Part shown: piece after piece, positions 1-11,717 of the stretch | Position numbering within the stretch: the stretch's first letter is position 1 | Layout: every line of letters starts with the position of its first letter | Source: Spirogloea muscicola | Taxonomy: Eukaryota > Streptophyta > Zygnematophyceae > Spirogloeales > Spirogloeaceae | DNA: 55,151 nucleotides | Reading direction: 5' to 3' | Assembly: GCA_009602725.1 (NCBI GenBank) | Contig: WELB01000009.1 | Span: 1,329,686 to 1,384,836 of the forward strand | Notes under the pieces: model-generated | What the model was told of the DNA's origin: nothing | Databases searched by the model: none | Seen by the model: only the letters and a program-made list of their open reading frames with translations | Position numbers and translations under genes: made by a program

Positions 1-89
<89 letters not shown>
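1..89. repeat. Poly-T homopolymer at window start
   Basis: The window opens with 89 consecutive T residues, ending 51 bases before the start codon of the clathrin adaptor gene. The run changes abruptly into a GC-rich 5' leader. An 89-base pure homopolymer at the very edge suggests a contig end or a sequencing or assembly artefact, but a real poly-T tract cannot be excluded. Confidence 0.85.
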
Positions 90-140
90 CGCCTTCGCCG
101 CCGCGCCCGCCGCCGCGGCGGCCGCCGCGGCCGGGGCGCG

Positions 141-3100
141 ATGTCGATGCGCAAGGCCTTCGGGTCGCTCAAGGACTCCACGCGCGTCGGCCTCGTGAAG
201 ATCAACAGCGAGTACAAGGTGCGGCTTCGCAGGCTCTCGCTCCTCCCTGCGCCGGAGCTGCGCTGCGGCCGGCAAGCCGAGGGATCGCCTCCAGGGCCTC
301 ATCGGAGCTGGCCGGAGCTCCGTCGGAGCTGGCAGGCTCTGTCGGTCAGGGGACCTAGTGCACGAACTGTGGCTGTCTCGTCATTACTGAGCGGGGACTT
401 GAGACTCCGCGGTGCTCTGTGAAGCTGGATAAGAGTCGTTCGCTGCCACATGAGAGATGACATTGGCAGGCCGGTTAAGTACAGCAACAAGATGGTTGAT
501 CAGTAGCAGATCCATGGAGGCAAGGCACACGCTTGTGAGACTGGGAAGGACCTGTCTCCAGCAACGATTACCCTGTTTCGTGTGTTATAAAGCACGGGCT
601 TGCTGTAAAGTGTCGGCCATTAGGTTTCAGTACCTGGTCATGGAGCTGCTTTTCTCACAGTGAAGTGTGTCGTGGAACAGATACTGGACGTGGCAATTGT
701 GAAGGCCACCAATCATGTGGAGGCTCCACCTAAGGAGAAGCATGTTCGAAGTAAGTTAACGAGGCAAGGAGCTCGATAATCGTCTCTTTTAGACTTTGTA
801 TAGTTGGACACTTAGCCAGGTCTTGCTGACTGAGCAGCAGCAGAGGCTGGACTTCAGAGTCCTCCTGGCTTCTGAGTCCTACTGGATCTGGATCATTATG
901 TAGTGTGTCCGGACCAAGCCTGGGGTACAATGACCTAGGCAATCATAAAATGCCTGTTCTGGCGATACTTCTTTGCTCCTGAAGACGATGTCAGAGGAAA
1001 AGTTTCAAATTTAGATGCTCGTCAAAGAAGGTGGTCGACTAATAACAAGTATGCTGTTCACCTATATGCAGCCATCTTTGCAGCCACCTCAGCAGCTAGA
1101 CCACGTGCAGATGTTGCGTATTGCATCCACGCCCTGGCCAAGCGTCTCTCGAAGACGCATAATTGGACGGTATGATTTTCGGACCACAATCTGTCCTAAA
1201 GTGGAGATCAGTCCATCACCTTCTTGACTATTAGCATGTTCTTGAGGAGCTTAAGTGTGTGTGGGGTAGCAGGTTGCATATGCCCAGTATTGTTGAGAAG
1301 AGCAGTGTTTGGGTCAGTCCTACTGAGTAACTTCTGCTGCTTCTCGTCCCCTCATCTCTCACTTCCAGTTATCTGTTGTATTGGAGCTCAGATTCATTGA
1401 CACTATTGTTTTGTTCTGTGTCAGGTTGCTCTGAAGACACTGATGGTAATGCACCGAACCCTACGAGAAGGGGATCCCACTTTCCGAGAAGAGCTAATAA
1501 ACTATGGGCGCAATCGAGGCCACATCCTCAACCTGTCCAACTTCAAAGATGACTCCAGTCCTGTGGGTGAGTTGTTGTCCGACTTGTTTGTGGCTCAGTG
1601 TCTGCAGGGGGCTGGCACTGAGGTCAGCTGTATTACCCACATTGTGTATTCAGATCGTACCAATTGAGCATGTTGTGGTCAGTAAGGTCTTCTGGATGGA
1701 GTAGAGACAAAAGTAGCTGGGACTTAATCTTCTGTCTGTGACAAATTGGTGCATATTATGTACATTGGCAGCCTGGGACTGCTCTGCTTGGGTGCGTACG
1801 TATGCTTTGTACTTGGAAGAGCGCCTGGAGACCTTCCGGATACTGAAGTATGACGTCGAATCCGAGCGCTCCACGGTGAGTAGGTGGAGCTGGTCAGCAA
1901 CTCAGTGGTCTCCTTGGTACCAGCTGTCACAAGAGCAAGATCAGCAATGTGGCAAGAGGTTGAAAATGGCCTTAACCTGATGTTGGAGGTGGTACTTGGA
2001 ATCTACTCTTTCTTAAACACCTTGGGTTCATCATGTACCTTCACTCAACTGATAGCTTGATTTGTTTGTGCAGGGGCACAGCCGAACAAGGGAGCTCGAC
2101 ACTCCAGACCTGCTTGAGCACCTACCAGCACTTCAGCAGATGCTTCACCGATTAATGAACTGCGAGGTGATTGTGGGCTCTGCTTCATAGATTGTGTGCC
2201 TGTTGGGCAGGTCATGAGAGTGTGTTGTAGCTTTCTCACTGACTGAAGTTTCAGTGCGACACATAGTTGCCACCTGGTTGTCAGTGCTTATTGGGCACCA
2301 TCCATTTGTCATGTATGCAGCCTGAGGGTGCAGCAGTGACCAATCAAGTCATACAGGCAGCCTTGGGACTGGTGAGAGATTGGATGTGGTCTTGCACTGT
2401 ATCTGTCTTGTCCCTTTCTACTGATGCCTCCTTATGTAGCTTGTCACTGAGCCAGAGCTGGGCTGGCTGCCTCCTTTTGACAACACCTGCGGATCACAGA
2501 TAGACCAAGTTTATCCCAGAAATGGTAGTCTCAAACTGTGGAGTGACAATGCCTTTGCGTTTTACTGTTTGTGATGTGCAACTCTTATTGGCTTTCCTCT
2601 TTCCAGGTGCTTAAGGAGAGCTTCAAGCTGTATCGGGCAATTAATGATGGTATCATCAATCTAGTCGATAAGGTTAGATGCCGCCCAACTGCTTGCAATT
2701 CTAAAGGGTTGCAGCAACTGGGCCTATATGTACCAATTGTAATTTGCACGATCAGAATGCATGTCTAGCCACGAGTGTGTCTTCATCGCCTTTTCCTCTC
2801 CTGTGCAGTTCTTTGAGATGGCTCGGCATGATGCTTCCAAAGCCCTGGATATATATAAACGAGCTGGACAGCAGGTTGGCACCTTGTTATGCCTGTGAAT
2901 GTCATAGGTGTCTATGAAGGCACACTGTGTTGAGTTGCCTGACAAAGGTCAAGCATCCATCCGCCTAGTCTGTGTTGTACTACCCAAGCTCAAAGAAGGG
3001 CTGTCCTGCACACTCTGATCCTTGCAGGCTGAGCGACTGTCAGCGTTTTATGACACATGCAAAAGGCTTGATCTTGCGCGCAACTTCCAATTCCCAACTC

Positions 3101-5367
3101 TTGAGCAGGTATGCTTACAAGTATCTGTGAGAGCCAGTCTTCACCTTGCTAGGGAAGGTCACGAGCGTCTGTAAGGATTGCCCGAGGGTTGTGGTTTTGT
3201 GGATCTTGTGTCTTGCTTCAAGCAATGAGCATATGTCATTGGTGAATACGTCTTATTAGTGGCTGCTGCATTCTACCAGTCCATTGCAAGCAACAAGAAG
3301 GGCTTGTCACTCTAGCTGCTCTGTGGGGTGGACATCCCTTCCTTCTCTTCAGCTGCTCTGTGGGGCTGAAAAGCTTCCGTCTTAGCATGTCTACTGTGTA
3401 TATACCCTGTGCATGCAGCTGACACTGCATCATTCTTATCTGCACTGAGCAGCCGCCGCAATCTTTCCTTACAACGATGGAGGAGTACGTGCGGGACGCC
3501 CCTCGGGTTGCTCAACCCAAGGAAGCAACTGGAGTGGGTCCTATATGCCTCTCTGTGATGCAGACCCCCCAAATAGTGTCATTGTGGGAGCTGCACTGCT
3601 GACTATGTTGAATGTCTGACGCACGAACTTGGTCAAAGTCTCAAGGTGCTTGGCAGCTGAGGAAGGGTCGTAAATATCTCTGTCGTTGAGGAAAGTGGTG
3701 GTGATGGCTAGATTTGTCCAATTTACAGGACTCTTATGAAGATGACCGCCCTCTCCAAAGGAGGGCTGGACCTTCGAGTGTTGAGGAGCAAAGGATCCCT
3801 CAGGCAGTCCGCAATGGGGCACCCGCACCTCCATCAACGTACAATGCTGATAACAGTGACTTACTGGTATACACGCTTATGAGTTAATGGGCTTAATTGT
3901 GACCTCTTACAATGTTGCTGCTTCTTGTTGGTCTTGTCTCCTGGTTGTCATGCAGTAGCCACTATCATCCTAAGCCACCTAAGGCTGATACGCAATGACT
4001 CACTTCGCTCCTCTTCCTCCGCCATTCTTAGCCCGAGGCTTTTGCTCTGTAGTCCCTTCCCTTTCATCCCTTAGCTGTTTGCATGGAGACATTGCATTCG
4101 CTCGACCTGGCCTCAAGCACCCCCCCGTGCACCTTTTCTTTTTACAGGGTATGGGAGACGACCCACATCCAAATGCAAATGCGCTCGAGGAAAGCAATGC
4201 ACTTGCCCTGGCAATTGTACCATCAGGTAAGGGTTCGTCACAGCAGGCGTGCATCAGTGACTAGTCAGTGGATTGACTTGGTGCCGCATCTGACCTTCCT
4301 CTTTCCTTTTCCTGTCTTAGCTTTGTGTATGCAACAAAGCTTTGTATTTAGTTATCCAGTTCTTGTACGCTAGGTAAAATCAAGCAGCTCCTCCTGTGCG
4401 GATGATTGATACACAGGCGGTCCATCAGCCAATGGAGATGTACCTCCGCCACAGGATCAGACAACAACAGGGTGGGAGCTTGCACTGGTTTCTGCCCCCA
4501 GTCAAAGCACTGCCAATGGGAATGCGCCAGCATTTACTGGCCAGCTGGTGTGTCTCTTGCACCTCTTGGGCAAGGCTAGCATTGCTGTGCTTGGTCTGGA
4601 CTTTGTGCTTGTTCAATCTGCAACTCTGAGCTATCGGAGCAACCTAGTAACTCGCTAGTATGTCTTCCTAGTCTCACTTGACTGCAATTCTGCCAGTGGT
4701 TGCTGGCATTCTGTGTCCCACTCGCTGGGGATGGTGCTTTCCTTACGGCAGATGTGCGTGCTTCTCCACAGGCCGGCGGGCTAGAGAAATTGACACTAGA
4801 TAGCTTGTACGAGGATGCCGTCGCTCGCCCGACTGTTCAGTCCTATGCCTACGGAGCTGCAGGCCAGAACCTGAACACTGGTGCTCAACAAGCAGCCCAG
4901 CCCTTCCAACCGCAAGCAGCATATCAGGTTGGGTCCAGAGCAAGCTGTGTGGCTGCCTTGGTTGCTTGTAGATACGTTTAGCCCCCAAAAGTTGAAGTGC
5001 GAGTCGCTTGTACTGCTAGTCTTACAGAGCTTGTTGGCTGTGCTGCGCGCAGGTTCCTCTTGACCCGTTCGCAGCATCGTCAAACTATGCGCCCCCACCA
5101 ACAGTACAGATGGCACACATGGCGCGTCATCAGCAGCAAATGATGGCGCCACAGCAGGGACCGTACATGCAGCCTCAGATGATGCAGCCGATGCAGCCTG
5201 CCTATGGCATGATGCCGGTCGCCGCCAACCCCTACGCCCTCAATCCATATGGGATGCAGCAGAACCCCTACGCAGCTGTGCCAGGGGCGGCACCCATGCT
5301 GGCTCTGCCGGCTCCTCCCACTGCACAATATGCCAACAACCCCTTTGGGAATCCTCACCTAATGTGA
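141..5367 (+). CDS. ANTH-domain clathrin assembly protein (AP180/PICALM1-type), 16 exons
   Basis: Endocytic clathrin adaptor of the AP180/CALM family; the ANTH domain binds PIP2 at the plasma membrane and the C-terminus recruits coat and accessory proteins. I read 16 exons with GT-AG introns and consistent phases: 141-218, 681-750, 1072-1169, 1425-1566, 1772-1875, 2074-2166, 2321-2371, 2607-2672, 2809-2874, 3028-3108, 3453-3506, 3729-3866, 4148-4226, 4417-4547, 4772-4927, 5053-5367. They sum to 1722 bases, a 573-residue protein, close to the length of Arabidopsis PICALM1 proteins. Family motifs visible in order: [111 protein letters not shown] and [20 protein letters not shown], then NALALAIV and WELALV. 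The last exon is Met/Gln/Pro-rich and contains an NPF tripeptide (EH-domain ligand) 7 residues from the end. The gene appears intact. Exon 1 is GC-rich, the later exons much less so. Confidence 0.95.
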
Positions 5368-6400
5368 GAGCTTGACAAGGAGCTGGGCAAGCCAGCCCTC
5401 AAAACCTCAGCACCAAGAGCTATATGCCTTGGTGACGACTGGGCCGGCGAGAGGACGTATTATGGCTCGTCTCAGATACGTGTGGAAAGATTAGAGAGGG
5501 CTGCTTGAGCATTCACCCTCTAGTGAGCTCAACCTGTCGACTGCAAGTAGCCTGTTACTGGAGGTGGCTGGCAATGGGCAAGATGTGGAAGGGGAAGCTT
5601 CCAGCTGCATCAATCGAATGGTCGCTGCTCCGCGTACTGGGGGACAAGTTGATAAGGTGGTCATTTCTACCCACAGTGTGCAATGCTGGAGCAAGCAAGG
5701 TGAGGAGTTCGGCAAGGGTGAGGGAGAGCCCTGAGGCCGCATGCCTCAGACGGCCGTGAACGGTAATAGCCTTGAGCATGGCTCTGACGCTGGCCCCAAC
5801 ACCAGCACAGCTGCTGTCTCTTCACTATGCCCAAATAATGGCTGCTCCTACTATTCACTCCTCTGCCATGCTCCTGCCCACTTGATTTTGTATGCTGCCC
5901 AATATACCAAAGCTGCCGGTGCAAGCCTGGGGTTTCGCTTCCATTTGACAGTAAGCCACTTTTCAAGCAATGCTGGAGTGTCCTAAAAGTTGGCATCTAT
6001 ACTGTCCTCTGGTTGCCAGTTGTCAATAATCGAAGTGGCATACTTATGCCTACCAAGGCAGCAAGAGGGCGATACTTCCTACTTGAAGGTGAATAGGACA
6101 TACTGTGGTCGCAAACAGAAGCAAATGCAAGGCCGTGTTAGTGTCAGCTTGGCTGGCAGTCGGCCACAAATGGCTGGACACAATCAGGAGGCTGCAACGA
6201 GGGCAACACCTCACTATGAGCAGCTCTTGCAATTTCGAGTCATGGTGTACGATGTTAAGGCTATCATGCGACAAAGCAGCGCCTATGGCTCAACAATCTC
6301 CCCTCAGCTAAACCAGCTGCCCTCAGCAAGCCACTAACACTCTGTTGCGAATTTGATGAGCTCCTGCAAGCCTGGGGTACAGGTCCTGCCATCTCCAAAG
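5368..6400. other. 3' flank of the clathrin adaptor; no gene recognised
   Basis: About 1 kb downstream of the adaptor stop codon. The first few hundred bases are presumably 3' UTR. I find no conserved protein reading, RNA gene or clear repeat here. Confidence 0.5.
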
Positions 6401-6489
6401 GTCGCGCTGTCATGCAATGTCATGCCAAAGCACAATACTCCCTAAAGAAAAATGTAAGAGAGAAGCTCTCAAAAAGAGAGAAGAGAAAG

Positions 6490-7237
6490 ACCATTCCAAC
6501 AGAAGCGATGGCTGTGAGAGGCCAGCCCAGAATGAATAATGAACAAACTTCGAAGGGGCCAGAGAAAGCGCTAAACCACACAGTGACTCAAGTGGCCACG
6601 AGGCACTCAGTACCCCCTCTTCTGAGTAAAGCCCAGAAAGTATGGAATAGGTACAAAGGGCCGGAACGCACTCAAATCACACAGCGAGTAATAGCTTAGT
6701 TGACTACAGCGAGTAGGAAAGCTTAGTAACCCCGAGTCAGCCGCAAGTCGGAGCAACTTGCAGCTGGAAAGTAAGCATATCCAAAGGGGGCGAGGTCGGT
6801 GAAAGCCAGCCTGAAAGAATGAACAAGGTCCGTGGGGGCCATAAAGCACTGAAACACACAACCAAGCAATTACCACCAAGGATAGTCACTCAGTAACCTC
6901 TAGTTAGCAGCCGCAAGTAAGAAAGACTAGCGGCTGAAACAAGTCACCCCGACGAAACTTAGAAGTAGCAGCCAAAGCGCTGCCTGCCTGCAAGTGCACT
7001 GCATGAGCCTGGGAAGGCAGTAAGCTCATCCGAAGGGGGCGAGGGCTGTGGAAAAACAGAATAAGACGCTTCCAGGAAAAGGGCAGTGATAGAAGAAGTG
7101 GCTCTCCCGATGGGGGCAATGGCTGTAATAAGCCAGCCCGAAAAGAGTTGACGAGGTTCGAAGGGGCCAAACTACGAAGGGATGAAAATGAACCAAGAAA
7201 ACTATTTCTAAAGTAAGGCAATGGCTGTGAGAAGAAG
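6490..7237 (-). mobile_element. Cluster of decayed retroelement 3' ends (minus strand)
   Basis: At least four degenerate copies of the 3'-terminal module lie head to tail: imperfect GGCTGG/CCAGCC hairpins followed by AATGAAC-like segments near 6505-6545, 6785-6830, 7030 and 7100-7160. Between them are remnants of the C-terminal coding end (minus-strand residues like HAVHLQAGSALAA at about 6910-7015) and of the CAGTAACC segment (around 6605, 6725 and 6890) that spells the reverse complement of the terminal GY-stop codons. All point the same way as the long copy immediately to the right. Confidence 0.65.
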
Positions 7238-7366
7238 GCTCGCCCATAGAGAAAGAGGGGCTGGCAAAGCCAGCCCAAAAAGAATGGACAATGTCCAAAG
7301 CCGAAGAATGAGATGCCGAGGAAGGACTCCTCTACTCTACCAATCACGACAACATACTAGGGAAGC

Positions 7367-8190
7367 TCAGTACCCGCGAGTGAGCGACATCAGGTCCGAG
7401 TAGCTCGAGGCAGGGAAGGAGGCACTCCGCCGAGATCCGGAGGCAGCGGCCAGAGCGCGTCCTGCGCGCGTGTGGACAGCGTGGGCAAGGGATCGCTGGA
7501 ACGATACAGCCAAGCGCATGCGAAAGACCTGGGCGAGCGACCCGGCGGCGTTGAAGCCGGGCAGCGCCCCGGGCGGACACGACCGCCGATCAATAGCCTG
7601 ACGAGCAAGCCGCTGGAGGAGATCCAGCCAGCGTCTGCCGAAGGCCCCGTGAACATCTATCGCCAGGGCCGCGACCTCATCACCGACCGGGTGATCGGCA
7701 TATTTTTCCTCTTTTGCCCGGGCTGCCAGGCCTACCGCATGCCCTGCAAACGACGCCGACCTGGTGGGGTTGCCGGAGTCGTAGATGTCCGTTGTCACCA
7801 CATCAGCGATGATGCGGGGACCGCCGCCGGGCGGGATAGCGACCAGGTCGGCGCGTCGGGTGTGCGACCGGCCGTCCTCGCCCCGCAGGATGGGCATGAC
7901 TGAGGAGCACTCCACCGCCACCTTGAAGCCCGCCTCTATGAACACCCCCTGCATACCATCGCGCAAAAGATCATGGGAAGCGGTCCGCTCGCCTCCGTGG
8001 GCGCAACGGAGCATGTGCGCGGCCAGCTCCGCAGGGTCGGCGTGCCGGGCGCCGCACTCGCACTGTGTGACACCTGTAAGGCAGGGAGGGAGGAGCCCCA
8101 AGAGCCGATGCACCGCCATCCGGAAGACCTCGTCGGGCATGGTAAGTGCTGCATAGAGTGGGAGCGCTTGGAGCCACGCCGCCGCCCCAG
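7367..8190 (-). pseudogene. Knuckle plus PD-(D/E)XK endonuclease domain of copy 1
   Basis: The C-terminal part of the retroelement polyprotein lies in a different frame from the RT; the two frames meet at a GGGGCGGCGGCG tract around 8188-8200, where a one-base slip would rejoin them. In order: a conserved link (LQALPLYAALTMPDEVFRM), a Cys-x-Cys...His-x3-Cys knuckle (TQCECG...HMLRC), then RRADLVAI followed about 10 residues later by ADVVTTD, the spacing expected for the R-x-D...D-x catalytic core of R2-type restriction-like endonucleases, then a helical tail (HLLQRLARQAI-like, AGRALAAASG) and LTRGY-stop. In R2-like elements this domain nicks the target DNA for target-primed reverse transcription. 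Assignment rests on motif order, not on a profile search. Confidence 0.7.
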
Positions 8191-10318
8191 GGAAGAGGCG
8201 GAGAGAAGCCGAGCACGCCCGCGAACGTCAGACGGAGGGAGAAGCTCCACCGCCTGGTCAGAGGCCGCCTTCTCGACCAACGCCGTGAAGCGTGCCTGGG
8301 CACGCAGGTCTGGAGTGTGGGCGAGGTGCCGGAAAGGAACAGTCTGCTCGGACATGTTGGGGTGGACCTGCAGGTGCCTGTCGCGGGCAGTGCGGAGGGC
8401 GACTTGGAAGGGGAGTTGGCCTGTCTCCACATCGGCTGCCGCCCGCTCCAGGGCGCGTTGTCCGTGCACGAGGAACCTCTGACACATGGGGGCGGCCACC
8501 TGCGCCCAGCTTCCCAGGAAGGCCGCCTCACAGACGCGGGCAACTGAGCGGCATCCCAAGCCGCCCCGACTGATCGGCAGGCTGGCCTGCAGCTGCGCAG
8601 CTTGGGTGGTGAGGAACGCCGGGTGCTGCACGAGGGAGGCTGCGGCCGCCATAATGCCGGTGTCGAAGGCCTCATGCGCTGCCGTCACCGCCGGTGAGGG
8701 AAGGACGGTGCGGGCCAGGTAGTGGGGCCGCTGCGCGATGCACCGGGTCAGCATGGCAGTTGCCAGCTGCATGTCGTTCAGCGTGTGCAGGCGGGCCGCC
8801 GGCCGAAGGTGGTCCTGCAGCCGCCCCTGCAGCTGCTCCGCCACGAAGGCAGGTGCGCCCAGGGGGACGCCGAGGAGATTGAGGCCCTCGGCCGGTGTCT
8901 GGCAGCCCACGGGCAGGCCCAGGTGGGCTGGCAGGGGACCTGCGGGGGACCAGGCACTGCACTTGTCCGCCCTGATGTCCAGGCCGATCGCGCCCAGCTG
9001 CACCTGGAGGGTGGCAAAGGCTGCCACGACGTCTGCAGGCGGTCCCACCAGAGTGGTATCATCTGCGTACGTCGGCACCAGCACGCCAGGGTGAGCCGCG
9101 ACCGTTGCCTGGAGCGCGCGATGGTGTGCCAGCGCGTAGTAGAGCCCAGCGAGTGGATCCCCTTGACGTGCACCCCTGATGGAGTGGAGGGTCTCCACCG
9201 CTCCCCCCTCCGTCCGCCACAGCAGGTCACTTGGCTGACCGTACCCCAGCCTGAAGAAGGGTAGAAGGCTGGGGAAGGCCTCTCTCAGCTCCTCCGCAAT
9301 GACGTCCCGATCAACGCTATTGAAAGCATTGCGGACATCGACTGCCATAGCCACCCACTCGGGGTGCAGGTCCAGGGTGGCCCGTACGCCGTGCACGACC
9401 GTCTCGCCGCCGCTCCGCAGCCCCGCGCCAAACCGCTGGGGCGCCAGGTGTGCTTGGGCCTGCCCCGCGTGCTGTTGCCAGAGTGCGCGCCCCACCAGAC
9501 GGTAGAGTACCTCCCCGATGGCGATGGGCCGGACCCCTCCGCCGGCCTTGCTGAGCGCCAACAGTGTACTGGCGCACAGGACGTCCCGAATGCTGGCTGG
9601 GACCTGGTCGCGAGCGAGGAGCTGGCACACCTGGTGGAGCGCCGCGAAGTCGGCAGCGTCCCCCTCCAAGAAGATTTCCCGGAGGTGCTCGGTGAGCATG
9701 TGGGAAGGGCCTCCAGCGGCTGCGCGGCGGCTGCTCTGCAAGCGGCTGCGCGGCGGCTGCTCTGCAGGGCCTGCCGCAGGGCGTCGGCGTCGCGGACCAC
9801 CTCCTCCAGCGGGGTGAAGGTGTCCAGCCACGGGGGCAGGGGGTTGCGCGCCGGAGGGTGCAGGGAGTCCAGGGCCGCCCGCGTGGCGGCGTTGGTGGGC
9901 GCCAGCACCGAGTCGTCCAGGGCCTGGACCGCCCTGGACAACTCGCCCGCATGGCCGAAGCGTAGCGCCCGGCGGACATTGGCGGCCCCGACTGGCGCGG
10001 CCGGCGTGGCCCCATGGTCTGCCGCCGAGGCGGCCACCGCTGCATCGTGGCGCGCCAGAAGCTCCTCCCACTGGCCGCCCTCGAACATCTGGACGCGCTC
10101 CAGGAGGGGCTGCTGGCCCTGCCGGCGGCCGTCGTTGGGGACTCGCCCGAGCAGTAGCCGGGGGAAGAGGAGGACCTGCTTGCAGGCCGCCTCGTCCCGA
10201 TGGTCTCGGACAATCCGCTGCATCGCCGGGCGAAGCGCGCGGCGAATGTGTGGACGCACCCAGCGGGGAACGTGGCGGACGAGCGGGAGGGCAGCCCGAA
10301 GGACTGTACGAGGTCCAA
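8190..10318 (-). pseudogene. Reverse transcriptase region of copy 1 (broken by a 26-bp duplication)
   Basis: Minus-strand coding sequence for the N-terminal domain and reverse transcriptase. The N-terminal part (RPHIRRALRP, LLFPRLLLGRVPN, ALRFGHAGELSRA) reads in one frame from about 10318 to 9760; the RT proper reads in another from about 9750 to 8190. The switch coincides with a 26-bp tandem duplication at 9721-9772, which is not a multiple of three. RT motifs in order: GGVRPIAIGEVLYRLVGRAL, motif A AVDVRNAFNSVDR with its Asp, motif B GARQGDPLAGLYYAL, catalytic motif C YADDTT, then LGVPLG (motif E region) and a thumb with GGLGCRS. The catalytic Asp residues are all present, so inactivation seems to rest on the indels. 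Confidence 0.85.
9721..9772. repeat. 26-bp tandem duplication disrupting copy 1
   Basis: The 20-mer TGCGCGGCGGCTGCTCTGCA occurs at 9721-9740 and again at 9747-9766, a period of 26. Minus-strand frames on either side differ by the shift this duplication introduces, and the conserved protein reading resumes after it. Confidence 0.9.
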
Positions 10319-10325
10319 AGCAAGT

Positions 10326-11000
10326 GCTCTCGCATCAAGAAAGAAAGGGGCTGGAAAAGGCCAGCCCAAAATGAAGAAGAGCAAGGTCCAAAGAGCCGGA
10401 AGGCGCCTAAAACCTCACAGCTAGACAGGAAGAAAGAAGAAAGTGCTCGCCCATTGAGAATAGGGGCTGGAACAACCAGCCCGAAAAAGAATGAACAGAG
10501 TACGAGAAGGGGGCCAGGGGAAGCGCTAAGTAACAGAAACAAAGCTGCTACGAGACACTCAGTAACCCCTGCTAAGCAGCCGCAGATCAGAGATGCTGGG
10601 CTCCTGGAAGTGGGTCCCCTGGCCAGAGCCAGAGGCAGCAGCGAGGGCTCTGCCGGCACGAAGGTGCAGCGCCCGGGCCATGGACCTCTGCAGCGAGACG
10701 GCCAGGCGCATTCGATACACTTGCGCCAGCGACCCGGCTGCAGGGAAGTCAACCGGCTCCCCATGGAAGCGCCGGGCGATGGTGTGGCGGGCGAGCTGGG
10801 TGAGCAGCTCGAGCCACCGAGCGCCCAGCGCCCCATGTGTGTCGATGGCCAACGGGAAGAACTCGTCTTCCCGCGGATGATCCGCGTACTTCAGCTCTTT
10901 GGCCCGAGCAGCGCAGGCGACAGCATACCCAGCCGTGGTGGCACATTTGGCTGGGTGTGAGCGGTCGTAGGCATCAGTAGTCACCACGTCCAGGAGAAGA
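10326..11000 (-). mobile_element. 5'-truncated retroelement copy (fragment B) and an extra hairpin end
   Basis: A hairpin end at about 10340-10372 abuts copy 1, followed by a second hairpin end with GCTCGCCCATT box at about 10446-10500. The latter belongs to a truncated copy whose minus-strand coding end runs from about 10992 to the stop at 10559: VVTTDAYDRSHPAK, KYADHPREDEFFPLAID, GALGARWLELL, AGSLAQVYRMRLAVSLQRSMARALHL, AGRALAAASG, SDLRLLSRGY-stop. Only the last third of the endonuclease domain is retained. Confidence 0.8.
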
Positions 11001-11007
11001 CGTGGAA

Positions 11008-11400
11008 GAAAGGGCTCGACCATTGAGAAGAGTGGCTGGCAAAGCCAGCCCAAAAAGAATGGACAATATCCCAAGCCAAAGAAAGAGGTGCCGAAAAAGA
11101 ACTACACTACAGTCCATGCCTTTGGACAGGAGACCACCGCAGATGGAAGCTTAGTAACCACGAGTGAACAGCAGCAAGTCGGAGTAATTTGCAGCTGGGA
11201 AAGAGGCATCCCGCCGATGCAGCAGCCATGGCGCGGCCTGCTCGCAAGTTGACTGCGTGAGCGACGATCGACATACACTGGGCTGTCATGAGATATCCTG
11301 TCGATGGCTGATTGACGTCGATCTGACAAGGCATGTGAGGTGGCTGCACACGTGGACGTTTGAGGGACGTCACCTAGCGGTTGCATGTAAACCAAGTTTA
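11008..11400 (-). mobile_element. 5'-truncated, decayed retroelement copy (fragment C)
   Basis: Begins with a complete hairpin end (GCTCGACCATT box, GGCTGGC-AAA-GCCAGCC, AAAAAGAATGGACAAT) at about 11015-11070, followed by a degenerate C-terminal coding end (minus strand, VNLRAGRAMAAAS-like) to about 11280. The right-hand limit is unclear. Confidence 0.65.
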
Positions 11401-11717
11401 GCAAACGGCACCTCCGACTCAGCTTCGGTCAGGTAAGTGAGCAGATGCCGCCGCGCCGTCGATCAACATCGGCAATCGGACTTCATCCTACCATCCCAAC
11501 CGCTTCACCACAGCGCCAACCTGCCGCTGAGCCGTCGATATGGCATCAGCGAGCCAACCCCAACTACCATCCCAACCGCTCAACCACAACGCGGACCTGC
11601 CGCTGAGCCGTCGCTATGGCATCAGTGAGCAGTCCCCATCCTTTGCCGCTCGTACCGCTCAAAAGGCCTCAAAGCGAAGCCGAAAAGCCCTAAGGCCCCG
11701 CTCTGATGAAAGGAAAG
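11400..11717. repeat. Local imperfect repeat of GCCGCTGAGCCGTCG units; no gene
   Basis: Between retroelement fragments lies sequence with an imperfect tandem repeat: ACCTGCCGCTGAGCCGTCG(A/C)TATGGCATCA at about 11519-11548 and 11594-11625, each preceded by an AACCGCT(C/T)CACCACA-like segment. No protein or RNA gene is recognised. Confidence 0.5.

Larger units (their letters stand above)
7238..10325 (-). mobile_element. Non-LTR retrotransposon with R2-type endonuclease, long copy 1
   Basis: The longest and best preserved element of the dominant family. The 3' end is at left: hairpin GGGCTGGC-TTT-GCCAGCCC (minus strand; plus coordinates about 7257-7276), then about 90 bases of 3' UTR, then a coding region ending LTRGY-stop at 7367. 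The 5' end is cut near 10325, where the hairpin of another truncated copy begins. The homologous N-terminus is longer in the copies at 46 and 51 kb, so this copy lacks its 5' UTR and N-terminal residues. It is markedly more GC-rich than those two copies. Two indels break its single ORF (separate entries). Confidence 0.85.

Noticed and set aside
1-89. Poly-T as the poly(A) tail of a retroposed minus-strand transcript
   Set aside because: Nothing to the left is visible, the run is perfectly pure, and the gene on its right is an intron-containing plus-strand gene, so an edge artefact is more likely.
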